From positions 1 through 10,337 of the forward strand of contig CALKHN010000046.1 of the NCBI GenBank assembly GCA_937991535.1: a DNA stretch of 10,337 nt, written 5' to 3'. Of the stretch, positions 1-7,060 are shown piece by piece; within the stretch, counting starts at the first letter, position 1, and every line of letters begins with the position of its first letter. The notes beneath the pieces are model-generated. The model did not search any database. It saw only the letters and a program-made list of their open reading frames with translations, and was not told the DNA's origin. Both the position numbers and the translations under genes were made by a program. Origin of the DNA: an uncultured Sphingobacteriales bacterium (GTDB lineage Bacteria > Bacteroidota > Bacteroidia > Chitinophagales > Chitinophagaceae).

Positions 1-568
1 AAATGGAGAAACGTGCTACCGATGCCGCTTTAAGGGCAATTTCACGACCTTCAGGACTGAGCAGGTTATTTTTCATTACCCTCCTCTCAAAGTTCACAAT
101 CATGGCTTTAATCACCGGATAGGGACTATCCCTATCCGAAAGTCGTTTGATCAATTGCACCAGCGAATCCAGGGCGGCCTTTACTGGCTCTTCATAAGGA
201 CAATTAGCTATAAGCGTTTGGATGCTTTCGTTGCTTTGCCTTACCGTCTGGTTTACTGTTGAGAAAAATGATAGAGGCATGTCAATACGTTCCATTTCCC
301 TGCAAAAGCGAAGTACACATCGCGTTGACATCTCTACATTAGGTGTGTCTGTAACTGGCTTGCAGTTCTGCACGTATGCCACGATCTGATTATGCCAATA
401 GCCTATGCTATCGTAGGCATTTTCCGGGTTTTCAGGACCTGCTTCGCCAAGTGGTGATCTTAACTGCGCAATTTTATTTTCGCCTTCTGATATTACAGCT
501 TCATTATCTTTCGTACATGCTGAAAGGCTTATTATAAATATTAGCAGCATTAATATTTGACTTCTCAT
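1..568 (-). CDS. Putative lipoprotein (3' part missing, runs off the window)
   Basis: I translated this region by hand: the frame is open from ATG at 568 to the left window edge, 189 codons without a stop. The protein begins MRSQILMLLIFIISLSAC, a lipoprotein signal peptide with lipobox L-S-A-C and the acylated Cys at residue 18, followed by a short acidic stretch (TKDNEA). The mature part is helical and hydrophilic, with three further Cys residues at about 78, 94 and 133 in addition to the lipidated one. A segment NPENAYDSIGYWHNQIV near 56-72 recalls exported proteins of unknown function in Bacteroidota that carry a similar Asn-Pro-x-x-Tyr-Asp...His-Asn motif. Position downstream of the tra genes suggests cargo or a surface-acting element protein, but no function is assigned. 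Codon use looks like the neighbouring genes. Confidence 0.82.
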   Translation of the reverse strand, partial: MRSQILMLLIFIISLSACTKDNEAVISEGENKIAQLRSPLGEAGPENPENAYDSIGYWHNQIVAYVQNCKPVTDTPNVEMSTRCVLRFCREMERIDMPLSFFSTVNQTVRQSNESIQTLIANCPYEEPVKAALDSLVQLIKRLSDRDSPYPVIKAMIVNFERRVMKNNLLSPEGREIALKAASVARFSI

Positions 569-587
569 TTTTCAATCTGTTTTTACG

Positions 588-635
588 TTATAAATAGTTT
601 CCTTTTCACCATTTCAACTTCACGACTATTTATAA
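588..635. promoter_or_regulatory. 11-bp inverted repeat in the gap before the lipoprotein gene
   Basis: TTATAAATAGT at 588-598 and ACTATTTATAA at 625-635 are exact reverse complements separated by 26 bases. The repeat lies between the accessory gene's stop (656) and the lipoprotein gene's start (568), the largest gap in the window. Its lipoprotein-proximal arm contains TATTTATA, a weak match to the Bacteroidota -7 box TAnnTTTG. A GTTG lies 18 bases upstream of it, close to the usual spacing for a -33 element. This could be an operator overlapping a promoter, a hairpin in the message, or chance in A/T-rich DNA. The long loop and the absence of a following T-run make a terminator unlikely. Confidence 0.35.
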
Positions 636-655
636 TAGACGGGGCTACTTAGTGG

Positions 656-1813
656 TTAGCTGATGCTTTGGTTCTTTCTCCTTTTCTTAGATGCCTTCGG
701 TATCTCAGGGCCATCATCTTCAGCAGGTGTCTGCCTTTCCTTTTTACCGTCTTGTTTAGCTGACTGGCTTTCACCTTCAGACTGCTGTTCTTTTTTCGCC
801 TGTCTGTTATCAACCCTTTGCATACTGCTATCATATATGTTGATTGTCTTGAATTGAGGGTTAGCTTCGATGTATTGTTTTTGCTCCGCACCGTTGATCT
901 GAAACGTGGCAGATTGCAGGTTCCCTTTTTTAAGGGAATCCATCAGATTGGATTTGTATTCCTCGTTACCTAATTCCCTGATCGGATGCTTGGATAAAAC
1001 CGCTTCCAAATCGTAGCCGTAGTTTTCATGATAGTGCTTCAGCTTGAAATTGCCGTTATTATCACTTTGTTTAAAGTCCATCTGTACCCAGGCGTTGTAC
1101 ACCTGTCCTTCTTTATTGGTGAGGTCTTTATTCACTGACCTTCCTTCCATCAGGTTATAGCCTTCCTTCAGGGTAATGTTGTTGCCTTTGTTGATGTAGA
1201 AGGTTTGCTCCATTGTTTCAGAGCTATTTTCCTTTTGCACTTTCACCTGATAGGAATTAAAGAAGTACATATCGCTTTGCTTCGATTGGCTGAAATTCAA
1301 TGTGGCGTTTACAGTATCGTTGCCATACTTCGTTTCATAGGCCAATTTAAACTCCGGGGTTCCTTCCTGAATTTTTTGCTTCAGGTCGTTTTCCAACCCT
1401 TCACCGAACCCGGTGTACTTTACCTGGTCACGCAGGTATTCAAAATTTTTCTGATTCATAACTTCTGAATTTTGATTGTTATTTAATTGTTCTCTTTCTA
1501 ATCTTTCGTAACGAACCGCTACCATCAGGGACACGTCAATGATGCCCTCCCTTTCAATCATTAGTTTGCTGTTCTCGGCAGCTTCCTGCATAGTCTTATA
1601 TGCCGACCGTATTGCCAGAAAGTTGTAAAAGTCAATGTCGGTTGACATTTCGTAGCAGAACTCCCTAACATCGTATTCTGTGGGGAATGTGAATAGATCT
1701 TCTTTAGTTACTGGAGAAACATCATCGAGAAAGGCGACAAATTCCTCACCTTCCCAACGCTTTTTAGTCAGGTATTCAAGAATATCCTTGTAGTCGTCTT
1801 TCCTTATTTTCAT
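656..1813 (-). CDS. Accessory conjugative-element protein with DUF3945-like region and basic tail
   Basis: A 385-residue protein without signal peptide or membrane segment, so probably cytoplasmic. The N-terminal half (1-115) is helical and acidic. Residues 123-195 hold a segment typical of these proteins, with YTGFGEGLENDLKQKIQEG and a patch of aromatics (SDMYFFNSYQV). Residues 205-330 form a second conserved region, including AWVQMDFKQSD, NGNFKLKHYHENYGYDLEAV, LSKHPIREL, LKKGNLQSATFQ and IEANPQFKTINIYD. I recall near-identical blocks in hypothetical proteins of Bacteroidota mobile elements, similar to DUF3945. The last 55 residues are a low-complexity Glu/Gln/Lys tail ending in a basic patch, KASKKRRKNQ. 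The function is unknown; a nucleic-acid-related role is a guess from the tail and the association with conjugative elements. The start at 1813 follows a 66-bp gap after traN, longer than usual here. Confidence 0.85.
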   Translation of the reverse strand: MKIRKDDYKDILEYLTKKRWEGEEFVAFLDDVSPVTKEDLFTFPTEYDVREFCYEMSTDIDFYNFLAIRSAYKTMQEAAENSKLMIEREGIIDVSLMVAVRYERLEREQLNNNQNSEVMNQKNFEYLRDQVKYTGFGEGLENDLKQKIQEGTPEFKLAYETKYGNDTVNATLNFSQSKQSDMYFFNSYQVKVQKENSSETMEQTFYINKGNNITLKEGYNLMEGRSVNKDLTNKEGQVYNAWVQMDFKQSDNNGNFKLKHYHENYGYDLEAVLSKHPIRELGNEEYKSNLMDSLKKGNLQSATFQINGAEQKQYIEANPQFKTINIYDSSMQRVDNRQAKKEQQSEGESQSAKQDGKKERQTPAEDDGPEIPKASKKRRKNQSIS

Positions 1814-1879
1814 AACATATATTTTAGTGAAAACGAATAATTGAAATAGAATGGAACAGTTTCAATGGAGCGTTCAGGT

Positions 1880-2722
1880 TTAATTAATCGGAGCTGCCTT
1901 TACAATTTTCTTGTTCTTTATATGCAGTTCCAGGTGCCTGCCTCCGTTCTTCTCCATCATTTGAACTGCGAGGTATTTCTTATCAGGAATAGTAAATTTG
2001 GGTACAATAAAAACGATGGTAGTATCTGACTGCCCGATTACTTGGGTCGTATTGTTATGTACAAGTACGGGTACTATTTCTATCTCCTGCGTAGCAGTTC
2101 TTTTGCTTTTCTTTTGGTCACGGATGTAAAGCCTGAGCTGGTCAATATCATAGTTGATATTTGTTTCATTGGCAATATTGAAGCGCATCAGCATAATGTC
2201 ATCATGGATAAACAGGCCGTTCAGTTTAAGACGAATGCCGAAAGTTTCATCCTTTATACCCCGTATCTTTTTCTTCGATTCAAAAGCCATTGAAGCGTAA
2301 TTCTCCATTTGTTCCTGGTTGATACTTTCTGAAGGAATAGAGATGGTGTTTTGCTTTGTCAGACCCACTAATGAAATATTGAGTATAGTAGGCTGTTCGG
2401 CGTAATCAACCAGAAAGGATGTGAGCTTTCCGTCAGCAGTAATGATGCTGATATTGGTTTGAGGAAAGCTATCTTTTGCGGCTTTTATCTGCAAGATATT
2501 TTCTACTCCCTTCGCTTTTTGAGCCAACACATCCCTGCTTCCTATATCTACACTGACAATAGAATAGGGAAAGATAATGTTGGTTGTTTTGGAGAAAGCA
2601 ATTGCCACATGATATGATTCAATTGCTTTTGTTTGCCAGGCTGTATTTGTTTGCGCCTGCGCTTTGAAAGTTGTAATAAGCAGGAAAATTCCCATTACCA
2701 TTACTGCACTGATCTTTTTCAT
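1880..2722 (-). CDS. traN: TraN, VirB9-like outer-membrane core protein (DUF4138)
   Basis: A 280-residue exported protein of the CTnDOT TraN family (DUF4138). A signal peptide covers residues 1-23 (MKKISAVMVMGIFLLITTFKAQA). The family's N-terminal domain begins with SKTTNIIFPYSIVSVDIGSR followed directly by DVLAQKAKGVENILQ, which I recognise as characteristic. A second domain contains INYDIDQLRLYIRDQKKSKR, leading into TATQEIEIVP, and ends PDKKYLAVQMMEKNGGRHLEL. By analogy with VirB9 it would bind TraM/VirB10 to form the outer-membrane ring of the transfer channel. The gene starts 29 bp after the traM stop and is followed by a 66-bp gap, larger than any gap in the traG-traN block, so the genes further along may have some independent expression. 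Confidence 0.94.
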   Translation of the reverse strand: MKKISAVMVMGIFLLITTFKAQAQTNTAWQTKAIESYHVAIAFSKTTNIIFPYSIVSVDIGSRDVLAQKAKGVENILQIKAAKDSFPQTNISIITADGKLTSFLVDYAEQPTILNISLVGLTKQNTISIPSESINQEQMENYASMAFESKKKIRGIKDETFGIRLKLNGLFIHDDIMLMRFNIANETNINYDIDQLRLYIRDQKKSKRTATQEIEIVPVLVHNNTTQVIGQSDTTIVFIVPKFTIPDKKYLAVQMMEKNGGRHLELHIKNKKIVKAAPIN

Positions 2723-2751
2723 CTTTTGGAATTTTTAAGTGATTCAAATAT

Positions 2752-4059
2752 TTAATTGGATTGTTTTTGCTTTTCGTCACGTAAAAGCACTTGGTAGCCT
2801 GCTTTTACAGTTACTTTAATCAGCTTGACTTTTTTGCTGAACAAAGTCTTTGCAGCTTCTATACCTGCGCTTGCAGCCTGCGCTCCCCACGAAGGGTCAA
2901 GTGAAGTCAAGCCGATGGTTTGCATAGACCGGTCTGCGGACTGCTTTGCAACATCCCTGGTAATTGCACCGGGAATGTATATGCCATCCAGTCCGTCCAT
3001 GTCGTACACCGCTAATTCAACTGGAAACAATGAATTATTATACCGCACACTGGTAATCTTGATACTTAATCTTTCACCACGGAGCGAAGCGATACCATAT
3101 ATAAAGTTGTCTTTAGGAATATGAACCCCGTTAATGAATACATCATTTACCAATCGCAATTTGACGGTGGAACCATCAACGATAGTCTGCGTTTCGTGTA
3201 TGACCGCTTGTATGGCGTTCTGTGAATCTTCGATAGCTGTTGCACCAGTGAACGAATAGAAGCCATTTGTTGAACCACCCGCAGGCAGGTCGGCGTTGAG
3301 CAATGTGATGTTGTTTTCTTTTGTTTTTGACGATACTGCGAATACCTGCCCTTTGTTTGCCTGGGAGGTCTGCTTCAATTTTTCCTGTACACGTTCAGGA
3401 TATTGCACATCAAGTATCTTATCCAGCATTCCATTCAGTTGCTTCATTTCGGGATCTTCGCCAGCAGGTTGATTCATCATGTTCATCATTTGCTCCAGCC
3501 TGTCCACGTCTGATGAATTAACGGTTGCACTATTATTACCTCTGCCGGGAGTGCGTTGATACATATCATAAGGATCATCTTCCATAGAAGCAGGTACAGG
3601 CTTGCTCATCTCCCTGTCAAGCTCTGCCAGCTTTCGATATATCTTGTCCGTATGGGGATCATTACCCCCACGTCTACCATAAAGAGAAGTGTTCAGCCCT
3701 CTTTCATCGGCAGGTAGTTGAAATGTGTCTTCTTTCCCTGACAGGTATTCATCTGTATCTGCTAATCCAATGTTCTTGTAGTTGGGATCATTCTTAACCA
3801 GTTCAAGAAATTTGATTGAATCCAGTTGCGCCTGATCGTAGTAACTCATTTTATCCATCGGCTTGTCATCTTTCAGGTTAGCGTCCGGCAGGTTAATGTT
3901 GAAGCCTTTTTTCACTGCTGCCTGCGCTTCAACTTTTTCAACTTTGCCACCGCCAAGCGCCCAGAATATCATGGTCATAAAAGGCAATGCGAGCATTGGC
4001 AATACCAGTAAGAACCTGCGCTGCCTAATCATTTTCGGAGTTTTCACTTGCTTTTCCAT
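2752..4059 (-). CDS. traM: TraM, VirB10-like core-complex protein
   Basis: A 435-residue protein of the CTnDOT TraM family. The N-terminus is short and basic, followed by one transmembrane helix at about 16-36 (FLLVLPMLALPFMTMIFWAL). A long hydrophilic periplasmic stretch (about 45-280), rich in Asp, Asn, Met and Gln, contains the segment MMNMMNQPAGEDPE. The conserved beta-rich C-terminal domain runs from about 285 to 428, with VDGSTVKLRLVNDVFINGV, LRGERLSIKI, PVELAVYDMDGLDGIYIPG and a final VKAGYQVLL. This architecture matches VirB10, which bridges inner and outer membranes and senses channel energy state; that role is inferred by analogy. It is preceded at 2 bp by the traL-position gene and followed by traN after 29 bp. 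Confidence 0.94.
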   Translation of the reverse strand: MEKQVKTPKMIRQRRFLLVLPMLALPFMTMIFWALGGGKVEKVEAQAAVKKGFNINLPDANLKDDKPMDKMSYYDQAQLDSIKFLELVKNDPNYKNIGLADTDEYLSGKEDTFQLPADERGLNTSLYGRRGGNDPHTDKIYRKLAELDREMSKPVPASMEDDPYDMYQRTPGRGNNSATVNSSDVDRLEQMMNMMNQPAGEDPEMKQLNGMLDKILDVQYPERVQEKLKQTSQANKGQVFAVSSKTKENNITLLNADLPAGGSTNGFYSFTGATAIEDSQNAIQAVIHETQTIVDGSTVKLRLVNDVFINGVHIPKDNFIYGIASLRGERLSIKITSVRYNNSLFPVELAVYDMDGLDGIYIPGAITRDVAKQSADRSMQTIGLTSLDPSWGAQAASAGIEAAKTLFSKKVKLIKVTVKAGYQVLLRDEKQKQSN

Positions 4060-4061
4060 TT

Positions 4062-4544
4062 CTATTTTTGTTTTAATTGTTGATAATAATTTTCAATAAA
4101 CCTCAAACTATCCATCAGCCCCGGACGATGGTTATTGATGCTGTCGTACAGGGCTTTTCCAGAAGGACTTCGCGCCAGGCTATCCATATACACCCTGAAG
4201 TTTTTGATACGGCTGTATTCTGCCTCCGATACCTCGGCAGCGTCTGTTTTTGTTTCTCCTGTTTCAGTAGCGTGCTTCGGCTTTTTAATCGGCGTTATAG
4301 TGATTGAATTGCCTTTTTTGCCCGTAAAAGCGTTCACCGCCAGATAAACACTGTATGAACTGGTGAACATCACAAAGAGCACAAGCAGCACGAGCCATGT
4401 ACGACGTGAGAATTTCTCCGTACGCTTCATCATCCAGTTTGCCCAGCCACCCTGCAAACGCTTATAGCCTGCCTCCATGCCTTTGCTAATCGCATTGGAC
4501 TTAGCTTCGGTATTGCCTTTTCTTCTTTTAGGAAATAGTTTCAT
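4062..4544 (-). CDS. Single-helix membrane protein in the traL position
   Basis: A 160-residue protein between traK and traM, the position of traL in CTnDOT-type operons. Residues 1-48 are strongly basic (KLFPKRRKG, KRTEKFSRRT) and probably cytoplasmic. One transmembrane helix spans about 49-70 (WLVLLVLFVMF...). A linker rich in Thr, Lys and Glu (75-105) leads to a predicted helical periplasmic tail (106-160) in which MDSL occurs twice (YMDSLARSPSGKALYDS and GLMDSLRFIENYY). I see no catalytic motif. A structural role in the inner-membrane complex is inferred from position and topology; the sequence is not close enough to any TraL I remember to assign the symbol. The gene stops with TAG two bases before the traM start, so the two are very likely translated from the same message. 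Confidence 0.82.
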   Translation of the reverse strand: MKLFPKRRKGNTEAKSNAISKGMEAGYKRLQGGWANWMMKRTEKFSRRTWLVLLVLFVMFTSSYSVYLAVNAFTGKKGNSITITPIKKPKHATETGETKTDAAEVSEAEYSRIKNFRVYMDSLARSPSGKALYDSINNHRPGLMDSLRFIENYYQQLKQK

Positions 4545-4555
4545 GATCTTTATTT

Positions 4556-5179
4556 TTATTGGCGCCTGCTTACTGTTTTTAAATCCCTGTTGTCAATCGT
4601 ACTCCATCGTTCAATTAGAAAGCCATGCGGGTTATTGTCACTCCGTGATACATTTCGCAACGCTCCATCGGTTACCAGGCTGCGGGTTGTAATGCTGGTA
4701 GGGCGTACAATGCTTTGTGTAGCGTAGCACCGGAATTTGTAGGGATACTCGTTTATATCTACCGCAACACTATCCACCACAATGGTCTGATTGACATTGC
4801 CGGAAATAAGCCCGGCGTAATAGCCATTTTCTTTCAGATCATCGTAAGCACGTTTCGCACTTCCATCGGCCAGGTATAATGCTTTAGTGATATTTGCGGT
4901 AATAGCTTTGTCGTCAGGGTCAAGTGTGAAGAACAGCTTGTGAAATGTTTTTACGTGATCCTTTGCCTCAACAGGTATGTTATCTTTTCGCTCCGAAGCG
5001 TAGGCTTCCAGTGCCTTGCCGTTAGCGAGAATGTATATTTTGCTTTGCATCTGCGATACCAGACTGAAACTTTTGTACAATGCAAAACAGCAGATCAATA
5101 CACAGCCGATGATCACCACCAGGGTAAAGCTCCTGACGTGCCGGAATGCCGTATCAATATTTTTCATCTTTTTGAACAT
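4556..5179 (-). CDS. traK: TraK, VirB8-like inner-membrane conjugation protein
   Basis: A 207-residue bitopic protein of the CTnDOT TraK family. A short cytoplasmic N-terminus (FKKMKNIDTAFRHVRS) is followed by one transmembrane helix at about 18-38 and a periplasmic domain. That domain carries the family's NPHGFLIERW segment (183-192), preceded by ITTRSLVTDG. The topology matches VirB8, the periplasmic scaffold that links the inner-membrane platform to the core complex; the role here is inferred from that. The start at 5179 is favoured because the Shine-Dalgarno sequence just upstream is well placed and because family members keep a few residues before the N-I-D-x-A-F-R-H motif. Starting at the second Met (5167) would lose only four residues. 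An 11-bp gap separates its stop from the next gene. Confidence 0.93.
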   Translation of the reverse strand: MFKKMKNIDTAFRHVRSFTLVVIIGCVLICCFALYKSFSLVSQMQSKIYILANGKALEAYASERKDNIPVEAKDHVKTFHKLFFTLDPDDKAITANITKALYLADGSAKRAYDDLKENGYYAGLISGNVNQTIVVDSVAVDINEYPYKFRCYATQSIVRPTSITTRSLVTDGALRNVSRSDNNPHGFLIERWSTIDNRDLKTVSRRQ

Positions 5180-5183
5180 ATAT

Positions 5184-5190
5184 CCTCCTT
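5184..5190 (-). promoter_or_regulatory. Perfect Shine-Dalgarno sequence before traK
   Basis: On the minus strand the sequence reads AAGGAGG-ATAT-ATG, placing a full anti-16S complement four bases before the traK start at 5179. It supports that start over the in-frame Met at 5167, which would be 16 bases away. None of the other start codons in the window has a comparable purine motif; their leaders are A/T-rich, as is usual in Bacteroidota. Confidence 0.7.
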
Positions 5191-5197
5191 TAGATTA

Positions 5198-6409
5198 TTA
5201 TGAATTGCCCTTTAGTTTATCGTTCATGTAACCAGAGTTTCCGCTACTGCTATCGCCGAAATAGGGGTTAGATGCACCACTGCTTGCCATACTTTGCGAC
5301 ATGCGGTTTGCTGCACTGCCCATAGCATCCACAGCCATGCCTGCACCCGCAGATGCAGTGTTGACCACAGTTCTGGAAGAACTGCCGAATAAACTGGTGA
5401 CCTTATGACCTAATGCGCCACCGCCACCAGCGTGAACGATATAATTAGCCACGGAGGGAACGGTAAAGTATCCGATGATGCCAATAATCATGAAGACCAG
5501 GTAGGCCATATCCGTTCTGCTGAAGAATGTATCGCCATAATCCTGTACCTGTGATATATCCAGCTCCAGCATCTTTTCCTGTATTTTGCCGATAATGCTT
5601 CCGAAGATGTTTGCTACGGGCAACCATAAAAAGATGTTGATATATCTTGCTATCCAGACCGTGAGCGTATGCTGAAAACCGTCGAATACTGCAATCCCGA
5701 ACACCAAAGGGCCTAAGATGGCCAGCACGATTAGCTGAAACGTTCGTAGCGTATCTATACACAGTGATGCCGCTTCAAAGAGTACCCTCAGCACTTCGCT
5801 CATCCATTCTTTTACAGAGTTGCGGAAATTGTAAGAGGCTTTGGACATGGCAAACTTGATGTCATTGCCAATGCTCTCGAAAAAACCTTCGTCTGAAGGG
5901 TCTTCATTATCGTGCGTGTACTTATACCATTTATCCCTGTCGCCGCTGCCACTTTCGCCCACATACATTTGCCATACATCTGTTTTCTTGATGGCTTCTT
6001 CTTTTTTCTGCAAGAGAACTGCAATAGCCTTATCGGAACCTTCCACCATAGCAGCGGTTGCAGTTACCGTAGGCTTCATCACACCGTTAATCACACCAAG
6101 AACGACGGTTGGAAAAAATAACACGCAGAAGCCAATCACGAAGGGACGAAAGAGCGGATAGAAGTCAATAGGCTCTGCTCTTGACAGGTGTCCCCATACA
6201 CGGGAGGCGATATACCACATAGCTGCAAAGCCTGCTAATCCTTGTCCTACGCCGATTAACTGGCTGCACAGAGGCATCATCTCATCATACAGTTGCTCCA
6301 GTACACCATGCAAGCCTTTCATTTCATCAGCTATTCCCTGCGCATGGCTTATAAAAGGCAATATCAAACCCACTGCCGCCAGCCAGGCGGCCTTTCTACA
6401 CTTTGCCAT
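5198..6409 (-). CDS. traJ: TraJ, polytopic inner-membrane conjugation protein (VirB6-like)
   Basis: A 403-residue multi-pass membrane protein matching the CTnDOT TraJ family in position and character. It begins with a signal-like segment (residues 1-23, ending SHAQ). Hydrophobic segments follow near 48-68, 88-110, 205-245 (probably two helices), 253-275 and 300-325, with a hydrophilic loop at about 135-200 that includes a Gly/Ser/Asp-rich stretch. After the last helix comes TVPSVANYIVHAGGGG, a segment I recall as typical of the family. The final 70 residues are low-complexity Gly/Ser/Ala/Asn, probably disordered. VirB6-type proteins form part of the inner-membrane channel for the transferred DNA; that role is inferred by analogy. 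It starts 10 bp after the last TraI-like gene and is followed by traK after 18 bp. Confidence 0.93.
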   Translation of the reverse strand: MAKCRKAAWLAAVGLILPFISHAQGIADEMKGLHGVLEQLYDEMMPLCSQLIGVGQGLAGFAAMWYIASRVWGHLSRAEPIDFYPLFRPFVIGFCVLFFPTVVLGVINGVMKPTVTATAAMVEGSDKAIAVLLQKKEEAIKKTDVWQMYVGESGSGDRDKWYKYTHDNEDPSDEGFFESIGNDIKFAMSKASYNFRNSVKEWMSEVLRVLFEAASLCIDTLRTFQLIVLAILGPLVFGIAVFDGFQHTLTVWIARYINIFLWLPVANIFGSIIGKIQEKMLELDISQVQDYGDTFFSRTDMAYLVFMIIGIIGYFTVPSVANYIVHAGGGGALGHKVTSLFGSSSRTVVNTASAGAGMAVDAMGSAANRMSQSMASSGASNPYFGDSSSGNSGYMNDKLKGNS

Positions 6410-6419
6410 ATTTATCTGT

Positions 6420-7058
6420 TTAATTGTTTAACCCATAGATTTTTCGGATGGTCTGTGCGTCGTTGCGCTCCTTCGCCCTTTGCACTGCCAGTATTGTAGT
6501 ATTGTTATTAAAATGCCGTAGGAACATCAGTTTATCCTGCATGTCTGCATATATCCGGTCAATGGCCTGCAAGCGTTCATCATCGCTCATACGAGCTTTG
6601 CCTGCCGTGATTACCGTAAGCAACTCATCGAGGTTGCGCAGACTTTCTTTAAACAGATTATCATATACACGACCCAAATAAGCCAGCTCATCTGCATTGA
6701 AATTGTTGTCCTGCCGGAAGCGTTCATAAGCCTTACGGTATTCTTTAACCAGAATGATCTGGTAATTGGTAATGTCTGCCACACGCCGGTAATTGCGTAC
6801 CGCCGGACTTACCTCCATCAAGCCATCAAGAAAAGCCTTATGCAAACTGAAGTTGCCTTCTGAAATATTCTTGATAGTGTTATATCCTCCGCTAAGAATT
6901 TCGTAGCCTTTCTTCATGTCGCTAAGTATTTGCTTGAATTGCGCCAGTTTCTCAATATTGAGTATGAGCTGCGCTATCTCATCTGCCTGCGCAGATGCAC
7001 GAAAGGCAGGCAATATGCCCAGGAAGGATAGCGATATCATTATGATCAGCTTTTTCAT
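6420..7058 (-). CDS. TraI-like exported conjugation protein, third of three paralogs (often labelled TerB-family)
   Basis: A 212-residue exported helical protein. The signal peptide covers residues 1-24 (MKKLIIMISL, cleavage near ASA-Q). The mature part begins with a heptad-like helix (about 27-60), then GNFSLH (68-73), VADIT (93-97), KEYRKAYERFRQD (105-117), DELAY (123-127), MSDDER (157-162), DMQDK (172-176), and ends QRAKERNDAQTIRKIYGLNN. As I recall, proteins of this kind in public genomes are often named TerB family tellurite resistance protein. I see nothing that supports a tellurite function here, and the context between TraI-like genes and traJ points to conjugation. It starts 2 bp after the previous stop and ends 10 bp before traJ. 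A VirB5/TrbJ-like pilus or channel role is inferred from export, helical content and position. Confidence 0.85.
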   Translation of the reverse strand: MKKLIIMISLSFLGILPAFRASAQADEIAQLILNIEKLAQFKQILSDMKKGYEILSGGYNTIKNISEGNFSLHKAFLDGLMEVSPAVRNYRRVADITNYQIILVKEYRKAYERFRQDNNFNADELAYLGRVYDNLFKESLRNLDELLTVITAGKARMSDDERLQAIDRIYADMQDKLMFLRHFNNNTTILAVQRAKERNDAQTIRKIYGLNN

Positions 7059-7060
7059 AG

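Noticed and set aside
649..891. 80-codon open frame on the minus strand, basic protein
   Set aside because: It lies in another frame inside the end of the accessory gene, whose Lys/Glu-rich codons produce such frames; no leader or family resemblance.
1840..1866. 7-bp inverted repeat ATTGAAA / TTTCAAT in the gap between traN and the accessory gene
   Set aside because: Too short and A/T-rich to distinguish from chance, and no recognisable promoter boxes at proper spacing accompany it.
5445..5762. 105-codon open frame on the minus strand within traJ
   Set aside because: A frame shadow of traJ; the protein is Arg/His/Gly-rich with no recognisable features, while traJ reads through the same bases as clear membrane helices.
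5841..6161. 106-codon open frame on the plus strand opposite traJ
   Set aside because: Antisense shadow of traJ with a composition dictated by the membrane-helix codons on the other strand; no gene-like neighbours on the plus strand.
6420..7058. Reading the third TraI-like protein as a tellurite-resistance (TerB) gene
   Set aside because: The protein has a signal peptide and paralogs on both sides of a conjugation operon, no other ter genes are nearby, and no tellurite-related motif is visible.
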